Positions 12,799 through 25,285 of a stretch of DNA of 64,000 nucleotides are shown here, piece by piece. A program made the position numbers and the translations under genes. The stretch is taken from assembly GCF_009389715.1 (NCBI RefSeq), contig NW_024067740.1, positions 558,001 to 622,000 of the forward strand. Reading direction: 5' to 3'. The notes beneath the pieces were generated by a model. That model worked only from the letters and a program-made list of their open reading frames with translations. It searched no databases and had not been told where the DNA came from. How positions within the stretch are numbered: position 1 is the first letter of the stretch; each line of letters opens with the position of its first letter. This DNA comes from Phoenix dactylifera (Eukaryota > Streptophyta > Magnoliopsida > Arecales > Arecaceae).

Positions 12799-15141
12799 AT
12801 GGAAGGGGGCGGAGTGGCCGAGAAGCAGCAGCAGACATCGTACTCGTACTGGGTAAGGCAGACGAGGGAGGACGCCGCGCCGCTTACCGTCCGCCGCAAG
12901 CTCTCCGTCGACGACATCTCCAAGCAACCCAAGCCCTCCACCTTGGGCTCCGTCTGGAATCAGGTCAATGCTCCTCTCTCTCTCTCTCTCTCTTTCTAAA
13001 ACATAAATCTGCTATATCTTCTCTTTCGTTATGGAGAATACAGAATATTGAGTTGCTCTTCCATCTCTCTCCTCCTCTTCTTCTTCTCTCCGCTCTTCTT
13101 CTTCTTCTTCTCTTCTCTCTATCTCATTCTTCTTTTGTTCTGCATCAAGGGAACTTTCACTTTTGTATTTTTTGGTATAGGTTATGCATTTTATCGTTTT
13201 CTGTGATTTTTTTAACTCCAATTTGGGCTTTCTTCTTGTTCTTTGAGTTCTATTTTATGAGGAATATTGCTTGCAAGTCATGTAGGTCTAAATTGGGTCA
13301 GGTTATGTTTTAAGGCATAAATATGTGTCTAAATTAATCTTGATGGCTTTTTTCTTGGGTTCACAAGATTATGAAGTTTATGATTTAGAGTTGTTGCAGC
13401 ACCGAGGGTTGGGGATAATGTGAAGTTGGTTTTTTTCAAAAGATAAGAATCTGAACTTCTCCTTCATTGTTATTATTAACCTTTTGCTGGCTATAGCATT
13501 AATTTTGGGTAAAAGAATGCCCCTTTTTGCCGGCTATAGCATTAAACTTTTCCTTCATATCTTTATGCAGTAATATTTTAGCTCTTCTCTGCGTACTATC
13601 CTTCCTGCGTATCTAAGCATGCAGTTATAACCAATCTTCAGGAATTTTCCTCTTTCCTCTTCTGCAACCTGAAACTTCTTGTATGGGCTTAATTTAGTTG
13701 TCCATCCTCCTCTCATTTAACCTGCCTTCTTATAACTATTAGTTGATGACTTTGGACATGTTTGCTTATATTAGACATCCCAACCATGGCACAGGGCTGA
13801 AACCCCAGTTATCCCTCTGCCCATTTCTAAGTCGTGACATTCTGCTTGTGGTAGAAGCTTCGTGAATTTCAAATAAAGGTTCAATTCGTAGTTCGAGCTC
13901 TTCTTTTATGAACTGTTGTCATATAAATAGCAATCTTGTACATTTATCAGCCAGATTTTGACCAGAATCAATTCTGCCTGTGGTTTGAAATGGAATTCAA
14001 ATATGATATGAAGATGTAAATAGGGCCTAAATTTAGTTGCTCGAGTTGATTGTGTTTCTCCCAGGTTGAAAATTATAGATTAGGGAGTTAAGTAGGGAAT
14101 TTTCTTTTTATTTTGCATTGTTTTGTCTTAATTCCATTTATTCTCTTAAACATAGTGCTTTGCATATGTTTGCAGGTTGGAACTTGGGAGGAAAGGAGTC
14201 TTAATTCATGGGCAAGCAATACGAATAAAGGTTTGGTACTCCGCACACTCTGCTCAAGAGTTTTTATATCAATTAGCTTTTCTATGATGTTCTAATTCCT
14301 TTATATTTCTTGTTTTTGCTGCTTTTTGATCTTGGATTGCAGGAGCTGCTTAGCTCTTTGGGTTCATTGGGGTTTTCCAGTGGTAATGCATACATCGAAG
14401 AAGTCTCTGAATGCTGAGGCGACGTGAGTAAATCTTAATGGTTGTTGATTTGCTACACCTTATTGCAAAAGCTGCATTTAGAAGGAAGAAATTTGGTGGG
14501 TTTTTCCTTTATCTTTGCCTGGATGTATCACAGAGTAGACTCTTTGCATGGAATTCTTCCTTCAGTCAAACAGAAATATCCTTGTTAGACTAGCAAACAG
14601 GCTTATTAGAGTTTTCCAGTGATAAAGCATGCACTGATGAGGGATAGGGCTGATGTGGATTGTAGAAATTGTTTCAGTACCCACAGTTCTGGGCTTCTCC
14701 TTCACTCTTTGCTGGGTCTAGGAGAACTTGGAGTGCAGCTTCTTGATTTCATGAGCTTCAATTGCAACTACCAAGGGAGATGCCTGCCTAGCAACTAGCT
14801 ATATGGGTTTCAAAGCAGGCCCCTCTCCTGAAAATATGCCTAGTTAACATCAGGCTGACAACAAGTGGTATATATGATCCTTCCATAGAGCCTTCTCAAG
14901 ATTGAGTTTGTCCATGTATACTATGGAAAAGGCCTTAGATTATGATGGTGATTATTTGATTTGTCCTAGTTGCAGTTCTAATTCCTTTCTACTCCTACTT
15001 GCAGATTGAGATATAAGGCTTAGTGAAGAAAAGGGTCTTCCGACGGAGGATAAAATGCAGATGTGCAAGGATCTGAGGCTGTTTCTGAGGCCCATGGGCG
15101 AACGATTGCTAAAATTTGAACAAGAGCTGGAATACAGGTAA
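12799..15141 (+). pseudogene. Broken Aha1 N-terminal-domain (Hsp90 co-chaperone-like) gene
   Basis: Four exon remnants match a small plant protein related to the N-terminal domain of Aha1, the Hsp90 ATPase activator. Exon 1 (12799-12963) is intact: ATG, YSYWVRQTREDAAPL and LGSVWNQ, then a GT donor. Exon 2 (14176-14230) reads VGTWEERSLNSWASNTNK. Exon 3 (14343-14423) reads ELLSSLGSLGFSSGNAYIEE and then hits an in-frame TGA inside VSEC-stop-GD; the exon 2/3 junction also looks one base out of frame. The last exon (15005-15141) reads IRLSEEKGLPTEDKMQ...LEYR-TAA after a further frame slip. The central exon expected between exon 3 and 15005 (RKGKL..YEL..LKF-like part of the domain) is absent. Exon 1 and its GC-rich promoter look well kept, so a short transcript may still be made. 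Aha1 assignment is by remembered family pattern. Confidence 0.72.
12970..13130. repeat. CT-rich tract
   Basis: (CT)n at 12972-12994 followed by CTTCTT-rich sequence to about 13130, at the start of intron 1 of the Aha1-like pseudogene. Confidence 0.7.
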
Positions 15142-17330
15142 AGAGACCGGAGGCCTTTATGCGGTGTCGGTCATTTTCGTGCCATCACTGCTGAGGCTTG
15201 TTCTCGTGTTTATGTGCAAGGTATTGTAGACAATTGAGTCTTATCCCGCGCTGTTGGTTTGGTTCTGTAGTCCTCGTCTAAGAAGTGCAAAATTTCAAGC
15301 AAGAGACAAAAAAAGGTCATGGATTTTCATTTATGTGTTCCTTGATGTCTGCTCGAAGGATCCTTGTTCATCAATATCTCCTATAGAGGATAATCTGCTG
15401 AAAATGAGGATGTTTTTCCACAAAAATCGTTTCGTAGAAAATTCTGCCCGTATTATTCTTAGATCTTTTTATTTAATGGGGGGTTCTTCTAGGTTTTGTT
15501 CTCTCAGATGGTGTCCTTTTTTGACATGCTAGTTGTCTGTGCCCCACTTAGTTTGCCGCTCATTTCATCTAAATGATGTTATCTGTGCTACTCCTTGCTC
15601 ATCGGGACATTTTCTCAGCGCTCGTCGGTACGTTGCAATGCACGAGAGAACATAGGAACTGTGCATATGGCTGTATTGCAGAGGGGGGCATTTGGAAATC
15701 TGTGGAATTGCAGTATGCCGGCGCCTGCACCTCCGATCAGTTTGATGTGTGTTAGAAGGAGAAGAGATAGGGGGAGAAAGGAGGGAAGTAATCTTCTTTT
15801 CTTATTGCTTGAAGAACAGCTATAGCCCTCTTTTTATAAGGAAAGATGGCTATCGTGTGCAACTCATGTACAACTACGGTATAGATCATCTACAGCTATA
15901 ACTACAAACAAACGGCTGATTTACCGCTACAGCTAAACTAACAATGTGGATGAGCACATCAATTGCTTTTGGTTGATGCTTTGCGTTTTTGCCTTTTGGT
16001 CGAAGATGGCGTGTGATATGTGTATCAGGGAGAGGCAATCACAGTCGTCATGATTGTGATGCTTATACGGTAGATGCACTCTTTCTTGGGGTTGTTACTT
16101 TCTACGGCGGATGCTCTCTTTCTTTAAGCAACAGCTAAATTAATGCATGCCTCTGGCATGCATATGGAGCGCTGCGTTGGCGGATACACGGCGACGCTCG
16201 GAGTCCAGCGGAAGCTCGAGAGGGTTATGTACGAAAGTCCGAATGGAATCTCGGATTCGGAGCGAGGCACGCTTACGCGGTAAACATTAACCAGGCAAAC
16301 CATTAATTTATCATTTTTAAATTGGAATCTCCTCCTCGCTCTATCTGGCGGTCGTGTGACGCAGAAAATGGGGTCCATGTCCAAAAGGAGACCTAGGTGC
16401 CTTTTCGCCTGCCGAAAAAAGGGCTAATGATTGCAATCGTCGAGGTTGAATCGTCGCCGATGAATCGTAAGGGTGGTTACCAAGTGTAGTTTGTTCTTTT
16501 CCTATTAATTTACTGCGAAGGGTATTTTTGGAATTTTAAAAATATCTTGTTTATCTTATGACAATCATGCCTTCATGGATCCTAAACGGCAGGGGTATTT
16601 GCAACCAAATCTTAAGTTTTGGTTTTTAATCGAAAAAAAATAGAAATATTAGGATGGAAGCGCAAATCTCAAAAAGCTGAAGGAGATATTTCCTAATTAT
16701 CCGTAGCAATCCGCCTGCAGGCTGTAATGGTTGAGAGGTCATCTTGAGTATGCGGCTCGAGTGGGCAGTGGGGATGTCCAATTTGTTTTTTTGGATTGGA
16801 GGGTTGTCCAACTTGTCCGGCCCGGCGGGCATCAAATGAGCCGGGGATGATGTCACCGACCCAGCGCGCATCTGGTGCCGTCTCAAGCAACGAAAGGGCG
16901 CGCATGGATAACTTGCTCGAGCTTCCAGCCTGGAAGTCCGGCAAGTGAAATTTGCGCGGTCGAGCAGCATCCAAGTGGGCGATAAAAACTCAGGTGGCGT
17001 CCCACCACGCGCCTATTTTTCCACCTCCTCAATCATCGCTGTCCGTCAGGCGGCGGAGGATGACGCCCTCGGTTTATTCTGATAGGTATCATGCGTCCCC
17101 CCTTTCTTGCTCGCCGTCTCTTCTTCCGTCTTACTTACTTCTCCTGATACTTTTTGTTTTTTATTTTCCTATCGGACGACGACACGGCGTCGTTGTCGTG
17201 GGAGGGAGGACATGCCTTTTTTGCATTCATCTGGAACTGGTGGCATTTTGGGAATTCTGGGTTTTATTCTTTCATCTTTTGGTTTTACAGGTCATCATCA
17301 TCTAACCTAGAGTGGAACGAAAACAAAAGA
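15142..17330. other. Intergenic, with a possible LTR fragment
   Basis: No gene recognised. Around 15700-15860 the minus strand reads TTATAAAAAGAGGGCTATAG followed by a CT-rich leader, which resembles the TATA and R region of a plant LTR, but no matching ends were found. 16600-17330 becomes GC-rich and probably holds the upstream promoter region of the MYB-CC gene. Confidence 0.4.
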
Positions 17331-17520
17331 CTCCTAATTGGAAGATATTAAAACAGGAGAGAAGCGAAGACGAACGGAGGATTCGTGGGAGCTCCAATCA
17401 TTTCCTTCGGATCGTCGTCGTCATCGACTCCAGCCGCCAGCCTCCCTGGGATTCCGAATCTCTTTGCTTTTCCTGACATTTTGGCTATCCAGGGATCTCC
17501 CATCTCCATCTGCAGCTGAG
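17331..17520 (+). other. Candidate 5' untranslated exon of the MYB-CC gene
   Basis: A strong donor (CTGAG|GTGAGT) ends at 17520. The acceptor TACCTTGTAG at 20471-20480 opens the exon that contains the start codon at 20539. The upstream limit is a guess. Confidence 0.4.
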
Positions 17521-17587
17521 GTGAGTGCTTCCTCTCTCGCTCGCTTGCTTTCTCGCAGCCATGCCCATGCCCATGCCCATACCAGAC

Positions 17588-17591
<4 letters not shown>

Positions 17592-17632
<41 letters not shown>
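17592..17632. repeat. Compound (CT)n(CA)n microsatellite
   Basis: About 13 CT units followed by about 7 CA units, just after the proposed 5' leader exon; it is therefore probably intronic. Confidence 0.9.
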
Positions 17633-17633
<1 letters not shown>

Positions 17634-20538
17634 TTCTGCTGCGCTTTTCCTTTCGGATAGATTTCCTCTCCCCCTTTCTGTGCATGATTGCTAGCTCTGT
17701 CTCGAAGCTCGTGACAGGAGGGGAGGCATCTCCACGAGCCCCCTCTGGATTTGTCGTCGCCAAGCCTGGTGGCCTCTTTTGTTCGTCCATCCGAACCACA
17801 GATCCCGAGCCATGACCGATGTCGATGGCCATTTCGGACCCTGCAAGACGGTACAGTCCGTAGATATGAATAGATACCAACCCGAGTTAATTAGCCAGCC
17901 GAGCTCACCAGTTTCTTCCCAAGATTATTCGCCTACCGATCGAGTTAATGGTAGAAGCCAATCGACCGTGTTCACGGAACATTGCTTAGAATAGGCCTAG
18001 AAAAATTTTATTTTAAATTAAAAAAAAAACCCGATGATGTCCTCGTTTCAGATCGAAGAGGAGGAGGAGTCTTCTTTAGCTTCTATCGAGGGCCGTTGTA
18101 ACTGGTAGAGTTCGAGCGATCTGGTTCTTGATGTGTGCGCATTTGGAGAGATTATGTGACGCGTTGTTGGATCAGAAACCCATATCTTTGTTCCAGCCTT
18201 TTGATCGTGCTGTTCTATATAATATCGGTTAGTTAGTGTGTAGATTTTAATTCACCGTAGAACAACAAAAGCCTTCGGATAGTGAATTCGTTTCAAATTG
18301 GCATCCCCCACACCATAGAAATCTGGGATGATTCCCTGTAGGTTCATCCTCCTGGCAAGCCGGATAGTAAATTAATGCTTTTGGCTTTTGCGCATCAAGA
18401 CTATGATAAGCAAAACCTGAAGGGTGAACCGTGTCCGGTGATGAGGAGAGCTCATGATGTGTGCTAAAAAGGTAGTTGATATGGTCCAAACATGTGTTGC
18501 CTGTGAGAAGGCCCCCTTTGTTTTGAAGATGAAGAAAACTGCGTCGGGTGGCATTATCACGTAAGTGACTGTCTTGGTTGCTGGTTGCTCTTGTGGCTTG
18601 TGCTGCGTCAATAGAGTATGGCCATGGTTTGGTGCAGATGGCCTTTACCCTCATGCTCATGAAAATTCTTCTCAGGCTTCCAACCAAATTACAAGACTAG
18701 ACTAGTACTTTGGGCAGTATAACTTGGCTCCTAGCTGTGGTTATAATGGGATTTATCTCCATTAAATATGCTGGCAGCTTCATGGCGATCAGATGATGCT
18801 TTCAAATGATGTGGTATAAGCTTCTTATCTGTAAGAACTTCGCAAAGGGAACGATTATCATGAAAATGAAAAATACAGACTGAAGAATAATATGTTCTTC
18901 GGTCCACTTTCATATGTGGGTCCTTCTAGTAACCTGTATCGGAGATAAATTGAACCCTTTGTGGGGTGTCAGTTCTTGGATGATTCTTTGGAATCTTCTA
19001 AGAAATGAATTTTGATTATATAGGGAAATATCCCAAAGTCCGTAACACCAGACCCTCAAATAACAATAACCAACTTGATTGCTGAAAAACTTTCAAGAAA
19101 CATCGAAATATGTATGAGCTTACGAAAGTCAGAATTTAGTTATGCAGCATTGATGACCTTGGCTTAGGGTTCATATAAATTTATGTTTTAATATATTGAT
19201 AATATTTATAAGTGTACTTCTTTTAACCATTCCAATTTTTGGTGTAGTCAGTGATAAAGTTTTCGCAGATTTCTCTGTAACTTGTCTGATGTCTTCTAAT
19301 TATTACTAGCTTGAAGCTCACCAACAGTCAATTTAGTCGAATTATCAATATGATTTAAGCATTAATCTACATGCATGATCCCATCTAACTATACGTAGCT
19401 GTATCACTGAATCCTTTGGAATTTGGTGAACAGGACAATCCTTAGCAGTGTCTAATGACAAAATTTGTAGCAGTATCTAAGCAAAATAACTATTCCAGTA
19501 TCGGCAATTTTTATGTTTCATATGCTGTACCATATTAGTTACCTTGCAAGGGTTGGCACCAGAACTTAAATGGTTGACTGGTCTCCCCTGATTATCAAGC
19601 AAAATAACCATTCCAGTTTCTCCAGCAAGTTTTACCTTTGACACACATTTGTTACATCACAAGGCTTGACACAAAATCATAAATGTTTTACCATGATTAT
19701 TTTCATATGATGACAAAACAGGGTCCTACTGAGCCCTTTTTGAAGTCAAACACTTTCAAATTCTTGAGAACTGCATGACATCAGCAATAAAACTGTTTTT
19801 TTCTGGAATCCAACTAAACTATCAACGGTATAATCTTTCTCTTTTTTAGCATTGGCTATAACTATAGAGAGGTCGAGCAAAGACCACCTCTCTGGGATTC
19901 CTTTCCCTTTTTAGGTTAGAGGATTCGGCCTTTTCCTTTTTCACCTTATGAGGTTGCTACGTTCTTAACTAGAGTTACTGTTTTCGGTATTTCCTTTACA
20001 GTGTTTGACTGACATCAATATGCAATAAGCCTCTCTGGACCTGGAATGATGCGGAATGCTGGTAGCATGATATTTGATGATTCTGGTACTTAATCTCTAA
20101 TTTGTTTCTGAATGTACGTCTATTGATAGTTGTCAGTCTTTGAATCATCTGCTAGTGTCTCCAAATTGAAATATTCATCTATAAAATGCTAGGTCAGAGT
20201 ATCTGATCTCTATGTTAGATATTGTGTAACCCCAGGATTGCCCATTTCAGATATTTGAACACACTTTACAACTTTTTGTGAAAATGCAGATATTTGAAAC
20301 ACCAATTCTTGACATCTTATGGAAGCATGCAGGCTTCTATGGTACAATCTGTTTAAACCCATAATTGTGTACCGTATCTCTCTTATTCTTCAATAATCCC
20401 TTTGCACAATTAAATCATCCATTTTATAAAGTTTTTTTTTAGCACTGTAGTGTGGGCTGACAAAGTGGTTTACCTTGTAGGCTCAATAGAGATTGTATTC
20501 TTCAGTCAGTTTAGTAAGTGATTCGTTCATCAAAGAAC

Positions 20539-23014
20539 ATGAGTAGCCACAGTATCATCACAGTCAAACAAAGCAATCCTCCTGAAGGAACGAGACATTG
20601 CTGTCATGCTTCAGCCTCATCTATTTCTAACTTGTTCAATGTCCAATCAGATTGCCAAGAATTATTGGATGACAAATTATCGTGCGCAAGCCCATCCCCC
20701 CATGTTCAAAGAGAATTAATCAATTCATCCTCCCCCGAGAAGGGCCTTCCTTTTTGCCTCAAAAAATTATGTCCAGAATCTGAACCAGGAAGCTCTCTCT
20801 CTAATGAGTCTCACACTCAACATTTTGAGCATGCGTTTTCTGGTTCTTCTACATTTTGTGCTAGCCTATATTCGTCGTCTTCAACAAGCTCTGAATCCTA
20901 TCGGCAGCTCGGTAATTTGCCCTTCCTTCCTCATCCTCAGAAATGCAAGCTGGAAAATTCAGTTGTTCAATCTTTGAATTCTCCTCTGCTTCATGTTGGA
21001 GATACAAGTAATGTACATAATGAAGATGAACACTCTGATGACCTGATGAAGGATTTTCTTAATCTGTCTGGAGATGCTTCAGATAGTAGTTTTCATGGAG
21101 AGAATTATGACAACAACAGCATAGCACTTGGCGAGCAGATGGAATTACAGATGTTGTCTGAACAACTTGGCATAGCTATCACAGACAATGGGGAAAGCCC
21201 GCGGCTGGACGTAAGTATATTTTTTATTTATTTGCTGTTGTTTTCTACTTTTATCATGGAGGTTCTAGAAGAAACATGTTGTATAATTTGAGCCGATTAT
21301 CTCCTGTAGATAAATGTTCAAGATCTTGGTCTGATACCACAATCAACCTTTCTTTTTTCTTCAATTCGAACTTCACCATTTTCTTGAAAAATTAGTCCTA
21401 TATTTAGCCAAATATATTCGGACTAGTTCCTCAGCACTTCCTTGAGTCTAAAGTGGATATGCTGGCATCGTCCAATTGTAGTAAAAGTGATATTTCCTTT
21501 GACAACCAATGAGTCGCTGAAAATACTTTGAACAAACTATAGTTATAATTTCATCAAATTTGTTCAGAATATTGTTTTGCATCTAAAGTGGCTATATTTT
21601 TTTATTCAGGATATTTATGAGACACTGGCCCCATCTGTTCCACTTTCCTCTAATTGCAACCAGACTTCTCAACCATTAACACCTCCTGCTAAAGTTCAAT
21701 TACATTCCAAATCCTCCACATCTACGACTGCAGCTGCAAATAAACCGAGATTAAGATGGACCTTGGATCTCCATGAGCGGTTTGTAGAAGCTGTAAACAA
21801 GCTTGATGGGGCCGAAAGTAAGAACATTATTTTAATTTGTAATGTTACGGGATGTAATTCTTACATCACTTAGCTGACATCTCTTTCTCATGCAGAGGCA
21901 ACTCCAAAGGGTGTTTTAAAGCTTATGAATGTTGAGGGTTTGACCATATATCATGTAAAGAGTCACTTGCAGGTAATACAGCAGATCTCTTATAGGAAGT
22001 ATTTTCTTTCTTGCAATGTTTACTTGCTGTGATACCTCACCCTTCTATTGTGTGGTCGTAACTTGCAGAAATACCGACTTGCCAAGTATCTCCCAGAGGC
22101 GCAAGAAGGTAAATAATGAAAATATTGAAAAGAAATTGCTCCTGAAGCAGCGCTTGCTTGGTATTGGAAAAATGATGTCTCTAACTGAATAAACCAGTAT
22201 CATAAACTAAAAAACTAATCCAGACTTCGACTGAACTGATTCTAAGTTAAGTTACGTTTCTCTGTGAAATATATTAAAATTTATCAAGGTGATCATCTAC
22301 AACTTGGCTTGCATATGTGTAGAGAATCAATTTTTGGACTTGGCACTGGTGGGACGGTAGGGTATCCCACTATCTCGAGTATCAGGATAGGACAAGTCAG
22401 GATATGGACCTGGACAGGATAGGACATCCACTGTCTTGATCTTGAGTGTTGATAAGTGGGGCGTCCTGTTCATGGAGTAACTGGGATGGCCTCATCTCAC
22501 GGTATTTAAACCTCATCCACCAGTGTGAAGACAATACTTCCAATTGACTGAGCCAATGCTCCTCCTCTTCCCACTTCTCAATGAAAAAAATGGGATAAAT
22601 AGAACTTTCAGCATCTGTTGTTAAACAGCAGCGAAGTTAGGAAGTTCATCAATATATATAAGACTGACAGTTTGCAAAGATGAGGCATCTTTCCTAGGGA
22701 GCGACTCTTATGAGCCATCAAATAACAAAATCCTTCTGCTCTATCTGCTGAAAATTTTATAAATCAGCTCTTTAGATACATTACACAAGTTGCCAGCTCT
22801 ATTATCTGGACGTCCATGAATACTGTATCACTGTTATTCATTTATAATATCTAGGTAACAACCCTAATTTGTCACTGACATGCCTATTTCTTATGGTTTT
22901 GATTACATGCTTATCAAGACAAAAAAGCTTCCTCTTCTGAAGATAAAAAGGCACCAACAATTAGTCATGAAAGTGATCTAGGCAACAAAAGGTAAAACTT
23001 ACCCCCCACCCTCC

Positions 23015-23052
<38 letters not shown>

Positions 23053-24752
23053 TTGAGATCAAACTTTTGTCCAACAGCTCTTTCGCTAATCTATTCATTT
23101 TTAGGAGCACACAAGTGATAGAGGCTCTACGGATGCAAATAGAGGTTCAAAAACAGCTACATGAACAACTTGAGGTGAGCATTAATTATTGTAATTCTGG
23201 GTGAGAAAATTGACATTTCTCTGAGAGACTGTTTTTCAAGCTGACACATGTCAGTGATTGTTCAATTCCAAATGATATTATGCAGCTCTTCCAAACTGTT
23301 TTCAGAACTTTCACCAGTCCTATTTTCCTTTGGTATCATCCATATAGCATCATGCCAAGAACTTTGCATTTCCAGCCTCCCCTTATGATCAGTTTCAAGA
23401 AAGCGTGTGTTACTTGATCATGGTTTTATGTGGGACCTACAGAGCTTCCACAATTGGGCAGCTGTCTCTTGTATGTCAATGCCCATACAACTTTGATTGA
23501 TCAATCAGGAGTGCTTTAGTCTAAAGTGATGTAAATATGCCCCAACAAAAACACTAGTTCATGAAATCTAGCCCATATTAAAATTTATACAAAAAGTGAC
23601 AATTTTCTGTTTTCTACTCAACAATGCTTTTAACCTGTCATGCTACCAGAAGTACATCTTCATCAAATTTGCATCAGTTCATTGGAGGAACTTACAGTGA
23701 AACAAGTTTCACAAAACAGAATCAAATAAACTTGATGTGTATTCTCGTTTAATGGCCCTCGTTATATTCATCAGAAGATGTGCAATCCTACAGTTTTGCC
23801 AATTTATCTACATGCAGACACAACCTTATTTGCTGCTGCTGCATTCTGTAATTTGCATATATTGTTCTGGTCCACCTCACATCTAGCCAAGATTGTTGAC
23901 TCATTTTCATCCTGGGCAAGTTGAAGAACATTTTAGAAGTCAATGGAAGCTTAAAAATTGGTCAAAACCAAGAAATGCCGTACCGGTCCGTACCGGCCGG
24001 TACGGGCCGGTACGTACCAGTCCGGTCCCTGACCGGTACCGGACACAGATGAAAACCGGTATTTCCGGTTTTCTTCTGTGAACCGGCCGGTACGGAGACC
24101 GTACCGGCCGGTACCGCTTGGTACCGGCCTCGTACCGGTGCGGTGTTTTTTTTGGGAGGGGGGGGGAACCACAGCGCCTCGCTGTGGTTTTTTTTTTTTT
24201 TTTTGATGGGAAAGAAAGTGGTCCGGACCGGTACGGTACCGGTCCGGACCGCCACTGGTACGCCGATCCGGACCGGTACGGCGGACCTTGGTCAAAACCA
24301 CTAGCTCAAGTTACAACTGCTGTGACACTTCTAGATAAGAATTCAAATGAAAGGGGAACTGTAATTTCAATCACAAATTGTAGATACAGATGGAATGATA
24401 TGAATATTGCCTCCTTTTTTCTTTTCTTTTTTTTTATTAATTTATTCATCTGAGTGCACTTCTCTAGGTACAAAGGGCACTTCAGTTACGCATAGAGGAA
24501 CATGCAGGGTATTTGCAAAAGATTCTGGAGGAGCAACAAAAAGCCAGCAATACCTTTGTATTCTCCATGGAAATGCCAGACACAGAAATGCAGCTAGAAT
24601 CTCCTCATCATTCCTCGCCACATCAAGCTGAATCAAAAGTTGATTCCATCTGTCCACCTAGCTCTTCCAACTCAAAGCATAAAGGCACTGATTCAGATAC
24701 TGACTCCAAGCCCCTAGAAGATCATAAAAGGGCAAGGCTTGAAGTTGAGTGA
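20539..24752 (+). CDS. MYB-CC transcription factor, PHR1-like (PHL6 type)
   Basis: Nuclear GARP/MYB-CC factor of the PHR1 family, which binds P1BS-like sites as dimers and is linked to phosphate-starvation responses. Seven coding exons: 20539-21210, 21610-21817, 21896-21972, 22069-22108, 22919-22991, 23105-23174, 24468-24752 (TGA), giving 474 residues. The start [11 protein letters not shown] resembles PHR-family N-termini; an in-frame stop precedes it. Residues 225-268 are Ser/Thr-rich. The single MYB-like domain runs from about 269 ([18 protein letters not shown]) to 330 with the family hallmark SHLQKY at 316-321, split by an intron as usual. The coiled coil follows at about 361-405 ([20 protein letters not shown] then [15 protein letters not shown]). 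The tail is acidic and polar. The intron before the last exon carries a palindromic TACCGG element. Family call is firm; the PHL6 subgroup is inferred from sequence style and neighbours. Confidence 0.92.
22345..22505. repeat. Unassigned dispersed repeat remnant in a MYB-CC intron
   Basis: Repeated GGGAC/GGATA/TATCCC words (for example GGGTATCCCACTATC) ending in CGGTATTTAAACC. The composition is unlike the surrounding AT-rich intron, but no ends or target duplication are visible. Confidence 0.3.
23018..23048. repeat. (TC)n microsatellite
   Basis: About 15 TC units in the intron between exons 22919-22991 and 23105-23174 of the MYB-CC gene. Confidence 0.9.
23970..24289. mobile_element. TACCGG palindromic element, 320 bp, Mutator-like MITE
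   Basis: A CpG-dense block made largely of alternating GTACCGG and CCGGTAC words. It is flanked by a 10-bp direct repeat GGTCAAAACC (23960-23969 and 24290-24299). The ends are inverted: left AAGAAATGCCGTACCGGTCC, right (reverse complement) AAGGTCCGCCGTACCGGTCC. A 9-11-bp duplication is usual for Mutator-like elements. It has no coding capacity and lies in the last intron of the MYB-CC gene, about 180 bases before the last exon. The family name is unknown to me. Confidence 0.75.
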
Positions 24753-25213
24753 GAAATAACTTCCTTAGGTTCATAGCTGGGATTCCATGCCATGACAACT
24801 TGCTGCCGCACCACATATGTACCTTGTTTAAGTATTGCAATGCTATTTTTATGCTTATTTCTTTCTACACTTTAAGGGGCCTAGCAGGGTTCTTATTTCT
24901 AGTCTATGTTGATAGCTGTCATGTGGAAAGTACAATTCAAAACCTAAGGCCCCTTAAATTGCTAATTATTTTGCATCCATGGAGTTCTGTCCTAGAATAA
25001 TCTGATGAGTGGGTTTTATGTGGTCATTATCATTGTATCTGTCGATTTTCTTCTCCCGCGAGGTTTGAAGTTTCAAGGAAATATATTCATCATCTTAGCA
25101 GGCAGAGTAAATGCGAATTCCTTTCATCATTTCATCCATTTGCATCCTCGTGACATTATCAGTCTTTCCATGCCTGCTGATCCTGCATGCACATGCATGC
25201 GCACACGCATGTG

Positions 25214-25285
<72 letters not shown>

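Noticed and set aside
17779..17994. Open frame with ATG near 17812 as an alternative first MYB-CC coding exon.
   Set aside because: No donor links it in frame to 20539, and an in-frame stop lies just before the MSSHS start in the exon that opens at 20481.
23951..24453. Several Arg/Thr/Gly/Pro-rich open frames in the TACCGG element.
   Set aside because: They are translations of palindromic repeats on both strands with no family match.
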